From the NCBI RefSeq assembly GCF_002159085.1, contig NZ_LZRU01000012.1, positions 372,001 to 436,000 of the forward strand: DNA of 64,000 bases. The letters run 5' to 3'. The position numbers and the translations under genes are program-made. The notes under the pieces were generated by a model. It had not been told where the DNA came from and searched no databases. It saw only the letters and a program-made list of their open reading frames with translations. This document shows positions 9,286 to 17,907 of this stretch, in pieces. The DNA is from Thermobacillus sp. ZCTH02-B1 (GTDB lineage Bacteria > Bacillota > Bacilli > Paenibacillales > Paenibacillaceae). How positions within the stretch are numbered: the stretch's first letter is position 1; the number at the start of each line of letters is the position of its first letter.

Positions 9286-10065
9286 TCAGGCTTGACCGAC
9301 GGTCTCGTCGATGATGCCCAGCTCTTCCTTGACCCAGTCGTACCCTTCGGCTTCGAGGCGCTCCGCAAGCTCCGGTCCGCCCGATTTCACGATGCGGCCC
9401 TGCATCATGACGTGGACGTAATCCGGCCGGATGTAGTTGAGCAGCCGCTGATAGTGCGTGATGATGAGGAAGCCGCGGTCTTCCGAACGCATGCTGTTGA
9501 CGCCTTTTGCGACGATCTTCAGCGCGTCGATGTCGAGACCCGAGTCGACCTCGTCGAGGATGACGATCTTCGGCTCGAGCATCATCATCTGCAGGATTTC
9601 GTTCCGCTTCTTCTCGCCCCCCGAGAACCCTTCGTTCAGATAGCGGTGGGCGAGCTCGGGGTCCATCTCGAGCTCCTTCATCTTGCTCTCGAGCTGACGG
9701 ATGAACTTGATGAGCGAAATCTCATTCCCTTCGCCGCGGCGCGCGTTGATCGCGCTGCGCAGGAAGTCCGCGTTCGTCACGCCCGAAATTTCGCTCGGAT
9801 ACTGCATCGCGAGGAACAGGCCCGCCCGCGCCCGCTCGTCGACTTCCATCTCGAGCAGGTTCTCGCCGTCGAGCAGCGCCTCGCCCGCCGTCACCTCATA
9901 TTTCGGATGCCCCATGAGCGCCGACGCGAGCGTGCTCTTGCCCGTGCCGTTCGGCCCCATGATGGCGTGGATTTCGCCGCCGCGGATGTCGAGATCGATG
10001 CCCTTCAGAATTTCCTTGCCTTCAACCGACACCCGCAGACCCTTGACCGTGAAACGCGTCGCCAT
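9286..10065 (-). CDS. sufC: Fe-S cluster assembly ATPase SufC
   Basis: A 259-residue soluble ABC-type ATPase that drives conformational change in the SufBCD scaffold. Walker A is [10 protein letters not shown], the signature is FSGGEKKR, Walker B is [12 protein letters not shown] and the switch His lies in [14 protein letters not shown] 10065 is used because AAGGAG lies 9 nt before it. It is the first gene of the suf operon, read from the promoter at 10143-10171, with a palindromic operator between promoter and gene. Confidence 0.95.
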   Translation of the reverse strand: MATRFTVKGLRVSVEGKEILKGIDLDIRGGEIHAIMGPNGTGKSTLASALMGHPKYEVTAGEALLDGENLLEMEVDERARAGLFLAMQYPSEISGVTNADFLRSAINARRGEGNEISLIKFIRQLESKMKELEMDPELAHRYLNEGFSGGEKKRNEILQMMMLEPKIVILDEVDSGLDIDALKIVAKGVNSMRSEDRGFLIITHYQRLLNYIRPDYVHVMMQGRIVKSGGPELAERLEAEGYDWVKEELGIIDETVGQA

Positions 10066-10105
10066 ATATGGTGTCTCCTTCCGCATTGTACTGTAGGGAT
10101 TGATG

Positions 10106-10126
10106 GTGATTATCAGTGAAAATCAC
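10106..10126. promoter_or_regulatory. Palindromic operator upstream of sufC
   Basis: A 21-bp near-palindrome with 10-bp arms around one central base. The arms read GTGATTATCA and TGAAAATCAC and pair at 9 of 10 positions. It lies just downstream of the predicted suf transcription start. The A/T-rich TGAT-type arms resemble Fur-family boxes but match no single consensus exactly. Iron or redox control of suf is inferred. Confidence 0.55.
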
Positions 10127-10142
10127 CGTGTAATTTAAAATT

Positions 10143-10171
10143 ATTCTAATATATTTCCCCGCTCAAAGCAA
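10143..10171 (-). promoter_or_regulatory. SigA promoter of the suf operon
   Basis: On the minus strand, -35 TTGCTT (10171-10166), a 17-bp spacer and -10 TAGAAT (10148-10143). It lies about 80 bp upstream of sufC. Confidence 0.65.
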
Positions 10172-10226
10172 CAAACGCCGGCCCGGGTCCGCTGACATCC
10201 GGACAAACCGGCGGTCGGCGGGGATG

Positions 10227-10880
10227 TCACTCCGCCGCAAGCCCCAGCGCGTTCAGGATTTCCGCCTCAAGACGACGGAATTCCCCGTCGGAAAGCGCGG
10301 GACGGAAACGGACATCCCCGGGAACGTCCTCAAGCCTCACCCAGGATTTGCATCCGGCGTACGATTCGCGGTGCGGGATCCGGACCGGCTCCTCCAGCAC
10401 GTGGACGCGCAGCACGAGCACATGCAGCGGCTTCGTCCGCTTCCAGCGGAGCCGCTCCTCCGCGAACGCGCCCGTCCAGATGTGAAAACGGTCCAGCCGC
10501 GCCAGCGTCTCCGCGTCCGTCACTTCGAGGTCGCGCATCGCCTCCGCCCAGGCCTTGATGAGGAGCGCGCCCCCCGCCGCCGCGCGTTCGGCCTGCGTGC
10601 GGGCGATCAGCGGCCGTTCCTCCGCCTTGAGCAGATGTTCCCGCTGGTGCTCGTAGGTCGGCAGCAGCCAGAACCGGGGCGCCTCGAGCCGGAACTCCCG
10701 CGTCTCCTCGGCGATCCCGCCCTTGCGCATGAGGATGATCTGGCGTCCGGCCGCCAGCGCTTCGATCGCCGACGCCCATTCCTTCAGCGCGATGCCGTCC
10801 CGGACGCCGCCGGCATCGTCCGTCATCCGACCGTCCGCGTCCCGCATCGCGTCTTCCGCCCTCGTGATCGTATTCGACAT
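10227..10880 (-). CDS. DUF1802 family protein
   Basis: A 217-residue soluble protein. ALKEWASAIEALAAGRQIIL followed by RKGGIAEE, and FWLLPTYEHQREHLLKAEER, are the hallmark segments of DUF1802, a family of unknown function found in Bacillales and cyanobacteria. The ATG follows GGGGGGATG. It is preceded by an extended -10 promoter and appears to be transcribed alone. Neither the neighbouring suf operon nor the divergent mtnKA points to a shared pathway, and no catalytic motif is obvious. Confidence 0.75.
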   Translation of the reverse strand: MSNTITRAEDAMRDADGRMTDDAGGVRDGIALKEWASAIEALAAGRQIILMRKGGIAEETREFRLEAPRFWLLPTYEHQREHLLKAEERPLIARTQAERAAAGGALLIKAWAEAMRDLEVTDAETLARLDRFHIWTGAFAEERLRWKRTKPLHVLVLRVHVLEEPVRIPHRESYAGCKSWVRLEDVPGDVRFRPALSDGEFRRLEAEILNALGLAAE

Positions 10881-10916
10881 GGCCCCGGCATCCCCCCGAT
10901 TCCATGCTGAGTCTTC

Positions 10917-10925
10917 ATTATACCA
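10917..10925 (-). promoter_or_regulatory. Extended -10 promoter of the DUF1802 gene
   Basis: TGGTATAAT on the minus strand, with TTAGCA 18 bp upstream as a weak -35. The remaining 280 bp up to mtnK is AT-rich near 11030-11165. It carries a possible -10 TATACT (11157-11162) for mtnK but no SAM-riboswitch sequence that I can recognise. Confidence 0.6.
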
Positions 10926-11204
10926 GAACCCGGCACCCGATGCTAACGCGGGGAGGAATCAGGAACCGGCGGCCCGTCCGGCTGCCCGCGTCGGACCAGT
11001 CCCGTGCCGCCGTCAAGCGGATTTCTTACTTTTTTATAGGCGCGACCATCAAGAAAGTAAAAACCATCTATATTTTATTGTAGAAATTTTTCCGGACTCC
11101 CCGCCATTCCCGTCCGCCATTTAAATCTGGGTATTCCAATCAGAATAAAAATATTTTATACTTATAGCCATCGATTCCAAAACGGCGTTACGGAGGTGCC
11201 GCCT

Positions 11205-12425
11205 TTGGCTGCATACCATCCGCTTTCCGAACGGGAGGCGATCGGAATCGCGCGCGAAGTCGAGGGGGTTTTCCCGCCGAACGCGAGACTGACCTGCCGC
11301 GAGATCGGCGACGGCAACCTGAACCTCGTCTTCCACGTCCGCGACGAAACGTCGGGCCGCGGCCTCATCCTGAAACAGGCGCTCCCTTACGCGAAGGTCG
11401 TCGGCGAATCCTGGCCGCTCACGCTCGACCGCTCGCGCATCGAGAGCGAGGCGCTGATCGAGGAAGGCCGGCTCGCACCGGGCCTCGTGCCGAAGGTATA
11501 CCGGTATGAACCGGATCTCGCCCTCACCGTCATGGAGGATCTGAGCGACCACATCATCATGCGCGCCGGACTGATGCAATGCCGCCGCTATCCGCTGTTC
11601 GCCGACCACATCTCGACGTTCCTCGCGAACACGCTGTTCTTCACGTCGGACCTCGGCATGAACCAGCAGGAGAAGAAGCTCAAGGCCGGCCGATTCATCA
11701 ATCCGGAGCTGTGCAAGATCACCGAGGATCTCATCTTCGACGATCCGTACACCGTGTCGCCGAACAACCACTACGATCCGGCGATCGAGGACGAAGCCGA
11801 AGCGCTGCGGACGGACGCGGAGCTGCACTTCGAAGTCGCGCTGCTGCGCGAGAAATTCCTGACGCAGGGCCAGGCGCTGCTGCACGGCGACCTGCACACG
11901 GGCAGCATCTTCGTCCGCGAAGACTCGACGAAAGTGATCGACCCCGAGTTCGCATACTACGGACCGATGGGATTCGACGTGGGCGCCGTCATCGCCAACC
12001 TGCTGCTGAACTACGCCGGCCAGCTCCACTGGAGCGCCGACGGGGCGTCGCGGACAAGCTATCGCGAATATTTGCTGGAGACGGTCAAGAGCATCTGGAC
12101 GCAATTCGACCGGAAATTCCGCGCGCACTGGGAGGAGAAGAACGTCGACCGCGTCGCCCGCGAGACGCCCGGCTATCGGGACGACTACATGCGCCGCCTG
12201 CTGCAGGATTCGATCGGGTACGCCGGGTGCAAAATGGTCCGCCGGATCGTCGGGCTCGCGCACGTCGCCGACATCGACCGCATCCCCGACCCCGCCGTCC
12301 GGGAGAAGGCCCAGCGCGTCGCGCTTCGCATCGGCAAGGCGCTGATCAAGGGCGGCCGCGGGGCGGAATCCATCGACTTCGTGATCGAGACGGCCCGCGA
12401 AGCGGCAGCCGCGCTGGAAGGATAA
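11205..12425 (+). CDS. mtnK: S-methyl-5-thioribose kinase
   Basis: A 406-residue cytosolic kinase of the methionine salvage pathway that phosphorylates methylthioribose on C1. LTCREIGDGNLNLVFHV near the start is the nucleotide-binding loop of MtnK. The catalytic segment LLHGDLHTGSIFV contains the aminoglycoside-kinase-like HGD motif, and VIDPEFAYYGPMGFDVG holds the metal-binding Asp. TTG 11205 is preferred to GTG 11196 because GGAGG lies exactly 8 nt upstream of it. mtnA starts 6 bp after the stop, so the product is handed directly to the isomerase. Confidence 0.93.
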   Translation: MAAYHPLSEREAIGIAREVEGVFPPNARLTCREIGDGNLNLVFHVRDETSGRGLILKQALPYAKVVGESWPLTLDRSRIESEALIEEGRLAPGLVPKVYRYEPDLALTVMEDLSDHIIMRAGLMQCRRYPLFADHISTFLANTLFFTSDLGMNQQEKKLKAGRFINPELCKITEDLIFDDPYTVSPNNHYDPAIEDEAEALRTDAELHFEVALLREKFLTQGQALLHGDLHTGSIFVREDSTKVIDPEFAYYGPMGFDVGAVIANLLLNYAGQLHWSADGASRTSYREYLLETVKSIWTQFDRKFRAHWEEKNVDRVARETPGYRDDYMRRLLQDSIGYAGCKMVRRIVGLAHVADIDRIPDPAVREKAQRVALRIGKALIKGGRGAESIDFVIETAREAAAALEG

Positions 12426-12431
12426 TGCGCC

Positions 12432-13496
12432 ATGAAGACGACGCATCAACCGCTGTCGCCGCTGAACTGGGCCGGCACGCATCTCGAACTGCTGGACCAG
12501 CGGCGGCTTCCCGAACATATCGAATACCTCAGGCTCACCACGCCGGAAGAAGTATGGGAGGCGATCCGCACCCTCGCCGTGCGCGGCGCGCCGGCGATCG
12601 GCATCGCCGCCGCCTACGGCGTTGCGCTCGGCGCCGCGAAGGCGGTTCACGAAAGCGCGGCCGCCTGGCTGGAAGCCGTCAGGCGCCATGCCGGGTACCT
12701 CGCCACCTCCCGTCCGACCGCCGTCAACCTGTTCTGGGCGCTCGACCGGATGACGAAGCGGGCCGAACGGCTTGCGGCAAGCGGCGCTTCCGCCGCCGAA
12801 TGCCAGGAGGCGCTCGTCCGGGAAGCGAAGGCGATCCACGAGGAGGACATCGAGACGAACCGCCGGATCGGCGAGCACGCGCTCACGCTGCTCAAGGACG
12901 GCATGGGCGTCCTGACCCATTGCAACGCCGGCGCCCTCGCGACCGCAAAATACGGCACGGCGCTCGCACCGTTCTACCTCGCCGCCGAGCGGGGCATCCG
13001 GCTGAAGGTGTTCGCGGACGAGACGCGCCCCGTGCTGCAGGGAGCGCGGCTGACGGCGTTCGAGCTTCATCAGGCCGGCATCGACGTGACGCTCATCTGC
13101 GACAACATGGCCGCGGCGGTCATGCGCGCCGGCCGGGTCCAGGCCGTCATCGTCGGCGCCGACCGCGTCGCGGCGAACGGCGACGTCGCGAACAAGATCG
13201 GCACCTACGGCGTCGCCGTGCTCGCGAAGGCGCACGGCATCCCGTTCTACGTCGCCTGCCCGCTGTCGACGATCGACCTGAAAACGCCGACCGGTGCGGA
13301 GATTCCGATCGAGGAGCGGCCGGCGGAGGAAATCACCGAAGGCTTCGGCCGCAGGACGGCCCCGCACGGCGTCAAGGTCTACAACCCCGCCTTCGACGTG
13401 ACACCCGCCGAATACGTCGATGCGATCATCACCGAGAAGGGCATCGTGCGCGCACCCTACGACGTGAACCTGCGCAGGCTGTTCGAGACGCAATGA
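12432..13496 (+). CDS. mtnA: S-methyl-5-thioribose-1-phosphate isomerase
   Basis: A 354-residue enzyme converting methylthioribose-1-phosphate to the ribulose isomer, the step after MtnK. It shows [18 protein letters not shown], the eIF2B-like core with [20 protein letters not shown] (catalytic Cys region) and [19 protein letters not shown] (catalytic Asp). The length and motifs fit MtnA rather than an eIF2B-like regulator. A strong terminator follows directly, closing a two-gene mtnK-mtnA operon. Later pathway genes (mtnB, mtnW, mtnX, mtnD) are not in the window. Confidence 0.95.
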   Translation: MKTTHQPLSPLNWAGTHLELLDQRRLPEHIEYLRLTTPEEVWEAIRTLAVRGAPAIGIAAAYGVALGAAKAVHESAAAWLEAVRRHAGYLATSRPTAVNLFWALDRMTKRAERLAASGASAAECQEALVREAKAIHEEDIETNRRIGEHALTLLKDGMGVLTHCNAGALATAKYGTALAPFYLAAERGIRLKVFADETRPVLQGARLTAFELHQAGIDVTLICDNMAAAVMRAGRVQAVIVGADRVAANGDVANKIGTYGVAVLAKAHGIPFYVACPLSTIDLKTPTGAEIPIEERPAEEITEGFGRRTAPHGVKVYNPAFDVTPAEYVDAIITEKGIVRAPYDVNLRRLFETQ

Positions 13497-13504
13497 AAAC
13501 GGCA

Positions 13505-13545
13505 ACGGCCGTTTCGGGCGAACTCCGCCCGAACGGCCGTTTTTC
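13505..13545. terminator. Terminator of the mtnKA operon
   Basis: A 15-16-bp stem ACGGCCGTTTCGGGCG/CGCCCGAACGGCCGT with a loop of about 5 nt is followed by TTTTTC on the plus strand. It slightly overlaps the end of the convergent yunC-like gene. Confidence 0.85.
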
Positions 13546-13894
13546 ATTTTCCGGATGCGTGATCCCCCGTCCGTCCGGGCGAATCCGCCGACCCGGCCAT
13601 TCGCTTCAGCGCGTCGGCACCGCGCATTCCCGGCCGGATGCCGAGCGCCTCGGCCGCGTGGGTCACCGACTCCAGCGGCGCCTCCATCAGCTCCTCCAAT
13701 GTCCGCACCCCGACGGCCCGGCCCGCCACGATGCCGCGGTCGGCCAGCCGTTCGTTCAGCAGCGCCACGTCCAGCGCGCCGCACATGATATATCCGGTAT
13801 CGGTCGCGATCGCAAGCAGCGTCGTCTTGGGCAGCTTCACTTCCACGCCCAGGGCGACGCCGCCCTCGAACGGCACGGGTACCAGCCGGATCAT
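13544..13894 (-). CDS. yunC: YunC-like DUF1805 protein
   Basis: A 116-residue small protein. GVEVKLPKTTLLAIATDTGY and IMCGALDVALLNERLADRGI, then AGRAVGVRTLEELM, match DUF1805, the family of B. subtilis YunC. The function is unknown; the structure is a compact alpha/beta fold. GGAGGGGG precedes the ATG. The C-terminal 25 residues are a polar extension (GSADSPGRTGDHASGK) beyond the usual domain. It is convergent with mtnA. Confidence 0.8.
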   Translation of the reverse strand: MIRLVPVPFEGGVALGVEVKLPKTTLLAIATDTGYIMCGALDVALLNERLADRGIVAGRAVGVRTLEELMEAPLESVTHAAEALGIRPGMRGADALKRMAGSADSPGRTGDHASGK

Positions 13895-14077
13895 CGCGAT
13901 CCCCCTCCGTCAGGTGATGTCACAATCCCTGCTTCCAACCTATGCCCATGGTCTGATGTTCGCGAGGGCAGGCGCCCCGTGCCCGTGACCGACGTCATTT
14001 TTTTTGGGATGAAATCTATGCCAAGGGTCCTGCTCGTGCTACAATAAATGAGCAGGAAAGGAAAGGTGCTTTTCGAG

Positions 14078-14674
14078 ATGAGAAAGAACGATCAACAGAT
14101 GGGGAGAAACCTGTACATATTCAACGTGGATCTGATGATTGAAGGCGACAGCAACGCGCTGGCGCTCGAACAACTCATTACCGCGCTGAACCGGTGCGAT
14201 TTCGTCGACTACCGGATCATCTCCGGCATCGCGACTGGACGGCTCATTCAGCAGGTCACGCAGGGACCGCATCCCTTGCAGCCGGTTCCGATCCCGCCGG
14301 AGTTCGCGCACGCCCGCACGCCCGCGGCGCCTTCGACGGCCGTGCACCCGGCAGCCTCCGCCAAACCGTCCGCCGTTTCCGGGAAGCCCCAGGGAACGGC
14401 CCTGAAAGAAACGGACGGAAACGCGAAGGGAGACGCGCGGGAAAGCGGCTCCCCTTCCTGCATCGACGAAGCGATGGATCGCATCCGCGGGTACATCGCG
14501 GACAACCGGCTCGTCCGGTTGTCCGTCAACCGCGGCCGCGGCGTCAAGCTGAACGTCCCGTGCCGGATCATCAATCTGGACGAATCGACCTACAATGTCA
14601 CGGTCTATCACGTGGACGAGAAGAAGGTCTACACCTTCGGCCTGTTCGAGATCGACGATTTCATCGAAGTCTAA
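14078..14674 (+). CDS. Unrecognised two-part protein with disordered linker
   Basis: 198 residues; I do not recognise a named family. The N-terminal 55 residues (MRKNDQQMGRNLYIFNVDLM, then SNALALEQLITALNRCDFVD) look like a small alpha/beta module. A linker of about 75 residues rich in Pro, Ala, Ser and Thr follows. The C-terminal 75 residues (MDRIRGYIADNRLVRLSVNR, then VKLNVPCRIINLDESTYNVT and a YTFGLFEIDDFIE end) form a beta-rich module that resembles WYL/SH3-like RNA- or ligand-binding folds. ATG 14078 has AAAGG upstream at a long spacing; GTG 14066 behind AGGAAAGG is an alternative. A -10 TACAAT lies at 14040. The gene is convergent with the c-di-GMP enzyme. Confidence 0.55.
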   Translation: MRKNDQQMGRNLYIFNVDLMIEGDSNALALEQLITALNRCDFVDYRIISGIATGRLIQQVTQGPHPLQPVPIPPEFAHARTPAAPSTAVHPAASAKPSAVSGKPQGTALKETDGNAKGDARESGSPSCIDEAMDRIRGYIADNRLVRLSVNRGRGVKLNVPCRIINLDESTYNVTVYHVDEKKVYTFGLFEIDDFIEV

Positions 14675-14700
14675 AAAAAACCGGACAGCATGGGCCAATG

Positions 14701-14728
14701 CGCAAGGCCCGATGATTCGCAAGGCCCG
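14701..14728. repeat. 11-bp direct repeat after the unrecognised gene
   Basis: CGCAAGGCCCG occurs at 14701-14711 and again at 14718-14728, a 17-bp period, between two convergent genes. There is no clear terminator there. Confidence 0.5.
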
Positions 14729-14729
14729 G

Positions 14730-16631
14730 TCATTCCGCCCGTCCGTCGGCTTCGCGCAGCAGCGTTTCCGCCTGCTCCGACGGCACGGGCGGACTCCTGT
14801 AATAGCCCTGGAAGCCGTCGCAGCGATGGGACTTGAGGAACAGGAGCTGTTCCTCCGTCTCCACCCCCTCCGCGATGACCGACAGGTTGAGGTTGTGGGC
14901 CATCGCGATGATCGCCGCGACGATGGCCGCGTCGTTCGGATCCTGACGGATGTCGCGGACGAACGAACGGTCGATTTTCAGGCGGTGGATCGGAAAATTC
15001 TTCAGATGGTGAAACGAACTGTACCCCGTGCCGAAATCGTCGATGCTGATGCGCACGCCGAGCGCCGCCAGATCGAGCAGGCAGGCGGTCGCGTATTTCA
15101 CGTCCATCGTCATCGACTCGGTGATCTCCAGCTCGAGATATTGCGGCTCGAGGCCCGTCTCGGCCAGCACGCGCTCGACCCGTTCCTTCAGGTTCCGCTG
15201 CAGGAACTGGCGCATCGACAGGTTGACGGACACCGGCACGGCCGGAAGCCCCGCTTCCTGCCAGGCCTTGTTCTGCCGGCACGCCTCGGCCAGCACCCAA
15301 TCGCCGAGCTGCACGATCAGGCCGCTCTCCTCCGCGATCGGAATGAATTCGCCCGGCGGAATCATGCCCCGTTCGGGATGCTGCCAGCGGAGGAGCGCTT
15401 CCATGCCGATCAGCCGTCCCGATACGATCTCATACTGCGGCTGATAATACAGCCGGAAATCTCCGCGCGCGAGCGCGAGCTTCATCTCGTGCTGCATCGT
15501 CAGCCGCTCGAGCGAGGAGTTGTCCGCCTCCCCGGAGTAGAGCATGCAGCCGTTGCGCCCGTTGTCCTTCACCATCCCGAGCGCGATGTCGGCGTGCTTG
15601 ATCACCGCGACCGGATCGCTGCCGGCCGCGGCCAGGGCGATGCCGATGCTGGCGCTCAGATGAAAGGGATGCCCCTGCAGCTCGAACGGCTCCTCCAGCA
15701 GCCGGAGCAGGAGCTGCGCCCGCTCCAGCGCTTCCGCTTCGGAGGCGACCTCGTCGTACAGGACGGCGAACTCGTCTCCCTCCATGCGCGCCGCGAGATC
15801 GTTGGTTCCCAGATTGCGGGAGAGCCGCTCCGCCACCTGCAGGAGCAGCATGTCGCCGAAATCCCTTCCGAACGAATCGTTCACCAGCTTGAACCGGTCC
15901 AGATCCAGATACAGCACCGCGGACCTGCTTCCGGACGGGCGCGGGCGGGAAAGCGCTTCCTCCAGGGTATTCATGAACAACCGCCGGTTCGGCAGACCGG
16001 TCATGTCGTCATAGTAAGCGAGATACCGGATCCGTTCCGAGCTTCGCTTCTGTTCCCCCAGATCCTGGACGAGCACGACGGCGCCGCGCTCGCCGTCCGC
16101 CAGCGGGCAGGGAGAGAGCGTGAGCCGCACCTCCATTTCATAACCGCTCTTGTGCAGCATCGGGAGCTCGGCCTGCCGCTTCTCCCCGGCGACCGCCCCC
16201 TTCAGCAGCTCGGCCAGTCTGCACCGGGAATCGCGGGCCGCGAGCTCCGACAGGCGCATCCCGTCCAATTCGGCGCGCTCGTACCCGTACAGATGCAGCA
16301 TTGCATCGTTCGCATCCAGGACCCGTCCCTCCGCATCCGCGATGACGAGCGGAAACGGACCGTGCCGGAAAATCGTTTCGCCCGCGTTCCGGACCGACGC
16401 CTCTCCGGCGCCTTCCCGCTTCGGGCGTGACAGGGCAAGAACCGCTGATGCGACGAACCCGGTCGCGGCCGCCGCGGCTGTCGTCCAACCGGCTGCCTTG
16501 CCCGGCAAGAGCAGGGGGGCGAGCATGGCCCACGCCGCGATTGCTCCGATGATCCAGAGCACCGGGGCGGCGCCCGCGGTGGAGGAACTCCGCCGCAGCT
16601 TGCCTTCGCGGACCGGATCATGCAATGCCAT
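14730..16631 (-). CDS. Membrane PAS-GGDEF-EAL protein (c-di-GMP turnover)
   Basis: 633 residues. Two N-terminal transmembrane helices (about 20-75) precede a PAS domain ([20 protein letters not shown], about 90-200), a GGDEF domain (about 210-375) and an EAL domain (about 385-630). The GGDEF signature reads MEGDEF, so its first glycine is replaced by Glu, and diguanylate cyclase activity is doubtful. The EAL domain keeps GMEALLRW, the Glu-containing ITESM segment, DDFGTGYSS and EGVETEEQL, so c-di-GMP phosphodiesterase activity is likely. ATG 16631 is used because GGAAGG precedes it; an in-frame GTG 16655 lacks a site. It stands alone between convergent and tandem genes. Confidence 0.88.
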   Translation of the reverse strand: MALHDPVREGKLRRSSSTAGAAPVLWIIGAIAAWAMLAPLLLPGKAAGWTTAAAAATGFVASAVLALSRPKREGAGEASVRNAGETIFRHGPFPLVIADAEGRVLDANDAMLHLYGYERAELDGMRLSELAARDSRCRLAELLKGAVAGEKRQAELPMLHKSGYEMEVRLTLSPCPLADGERGAVVLVQDLGEQKRSSERIRYLAYYDDMTGLPNRRLFMNTLEEALSRPRPSGSRSAVLYLDLDRFKLVNDSFGRDFGDMLLLQVAERLSRNLGTNDLAARMEGDEFAVLYDEVASEAEALERAQLLLRLLEEPFELQGHPFHLSASIGIALAAAGSDPVAVIKHADIALGMVKDNGRNGCMLYSGEADNSSLERLTMQHEMKLALARGDFRLYYQPQYEIVSGRLIGMEALLRWQHPERGMIPPGEFIPIAEESGLIVQLGDWVLAEACRQNKAWQEAGLPAVPVSVNLSMRQFLQRNLKERVERVLAETGLEPQYLELEITESMTMDVKYATACLLDLAALGVRISIDDFGTGYSSFHHLKNFPIHRLKIDRSFVRDIRQDPNDAAIVAAIIAMAHNLNLSVIAEGVETEEQLLFLKSHRCDGFQGYYRSPPVPSEQAETLLREADGRAE

Positions 16632-16761
16632 TTGCGCGACCATCCTTCCCGACACGATAGGTTAGGGGGGTGACGGAAATATATATTTTACATTATAGCG
16701 GAAGTTTCCGGTTTCGGCATCTTTTTCGTAACGGAGATCACATGTTCCGGAATGAAAGCTG

Positions 16762-17163
16762 TCACCGTCCGTCGAATCGCTGCCGCCGGTCGCGCAGCAG
16801 CGCGGCGGCCGCAAGCCCCCAGGCCGTCACCCAGCAGACGCCGCCGAGCGGCGTGACCGCGCCGAGCCAGCCTGCGCCGGTCAGCACGAGCACGTACAGG
16901 CTGCCCGCGAACAGCCAGATCCCGGCCTGCAGGAGCCGCAGCGCCCAGGCCAGCAGCCGTTCGTCCGCCTCCCGGCGCCCGGAGACGAGCGCCGTCAGGA
17001 TGAGCCCGAGCGCGTGATACATGTGATAGCGGGCGGCGGTCTCCCAGGTCGACATCGCGTCCGCCGCGATCCGCTCCTCCAGCACATGGGCGCCGAACGC
17101 GCCCAGCGCGACGGCCAGTCCCGCGTAGATTGCGCCGGCCGCGGCATGCCGCTTCCAGTTCAT
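16762..17163 (-). CDS. DUF423 membrane protein
   Basis: A 133-residue integral membrane protein with four predicted helices. It begins MNWKRHAAAGAIYAGLAVAL and then GAFGAHVLEERI, the DUF423 signature, followed by WETAARYHMYHALGLILTAL. The family (B. subtilis YwdK, E. coli YgdD) is widespread and of unknown function. The start is a plain ATG with a weak ribosome-binding site (GGTGTGGG). It is divergent from the membrane protein gene at 17233. The C-terminus is short and basic (LLRDRRQRFDGR), placing it inside by the positive-inside rule. Confidence 0.85.
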   Translation of the reverse strand: MNWKRHAAAGAIYAGLAVALGAFGAHVLEERIAADAMSTWETAARYHMYHALGLILTALVSGRREADERLLAWALRLLQAGIWLFAGSLYVLVLTGAGWLGAVTPLGGVCWVTAWGLAAAALLRDRRQRFDGR

Positions 17164-17232
17164 ATTCCCACACCCATTCCGTAAAGTTATGGTATAATAG
17201 ACACATTACGACATACGGGAGGATTCGGACAA

Positions 17233-17652
17233 GTGGATTCGACGCAAGGGCAAACGCCCGCATTTTCCCCCTCGCCGCCGGAGCGGGAGGACCGTCCGAA
17301 ACATTCCGGTCCGGGCATCGCTTCCTTCATTCTCGGATTGATCAGCATCCTGGCGGTCATCATCGCGATCTTCATCATCGCCGCCGGGCTGGTCGATTAC
17401 ATCGACGAGAACGGCGTCTTCTTCATGCCCGACCCCGAAGAGCTCGCCGGGGATGCGTCGTTTCTGGGCGGCAGCCTGCTGTATCTCCTCGGCGTGCTGA
17501 TCGCCTTCGTCGGCGTCGTGCTCGGGATCGTCGGCTGCGTCATCCGGAACCGGCGCCGCGTCTTTGCGATCCTCGGCCTCGTCCTGAACGGCCTGGTCGC
17601 GGTCGGCACGATCCTCTCGACCCTGCTCGGCCTCCTCGCGCAAACGCAATAA
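17233..17652 (+). CDS. DUF4190-like small membrane protein
   Basis: 139 residues from GTG 17233, with GGGAGGATT upstream. A Pro/Ser-rich cytosolic N-terminus of about 25 residues precedes a hydrophobic helix (IASFILGLISILAVIIAIFI), an acidic loop (YIDENGVFFMPDPEELAGDA) and two more helices ending VAVGTILSTLLGLLAQ. The arrangement resembles the DUF4190-type proteins seen in many Gram-positives, which have no known role. A -10 TATAAT lies about 40 bp upstream. An 11-bp GC-rich hairpin follows the gene. Confidence 0.55.
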   Translation: MDSTQGQTPAFSPSPPEREDRPKHSGPGIASFILGLISILAVIIAIFIIAAGLVDYIDENGVFFMPDPEELAGDASFLGGSLLYLLGVLIAFVGVVLGIVGCVIRNRRRVFAILGLVLNGLVAVGTILSTLLGLLAQTQ

Positions 17653-17661
17653 TCCGGACGC

Positions 17662-17691
17662 ATCGGGCGGCCTCGCGCGGGGCCGCCCGAT
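17662..17691. terminator. Hairpin after the DUF4190-like gene
   Basis: An 11-bp stem ATCGGGCGGCC/GGCCGCCCGAT lies 10 bp after the stop codon. No T-tract follows, so it is a weak or factor-assisted terminator at best. Confidence 0.45.
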
Positions 17692-17907
17692 CCGCCCCAG
17701 GCGCTTCACTCCCACTATAGCGGACCGGAAGCCCCGGCGGCAAATCGCCGCTCCCGGCCCCCGCCCTTTTGTTCCCCGCATCCCGCTCCACATGGCCGGC
17801 AGGCGCCGGATTGGGCAAGCCCCCCATCACATAACCGCGTCCGCCGCGAATATGAATAGTTATGGAGAAACCATACGGCAGGCTGCCGATGCGGGAGGTG
17901 CGGGCCC

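Noticed and set aside
10881..11205. A possible SAM riboswitch before mtnK
   Set aside because: None of the conserved S-box segments, which are plain at metA, could be found there.
17821..17907. A SigE promoter before yhbH
   Set aside because: GAATATGA and CATACGGC are present, but the spacing (about 17 bp) and the -10 sequence do not fit well enough.
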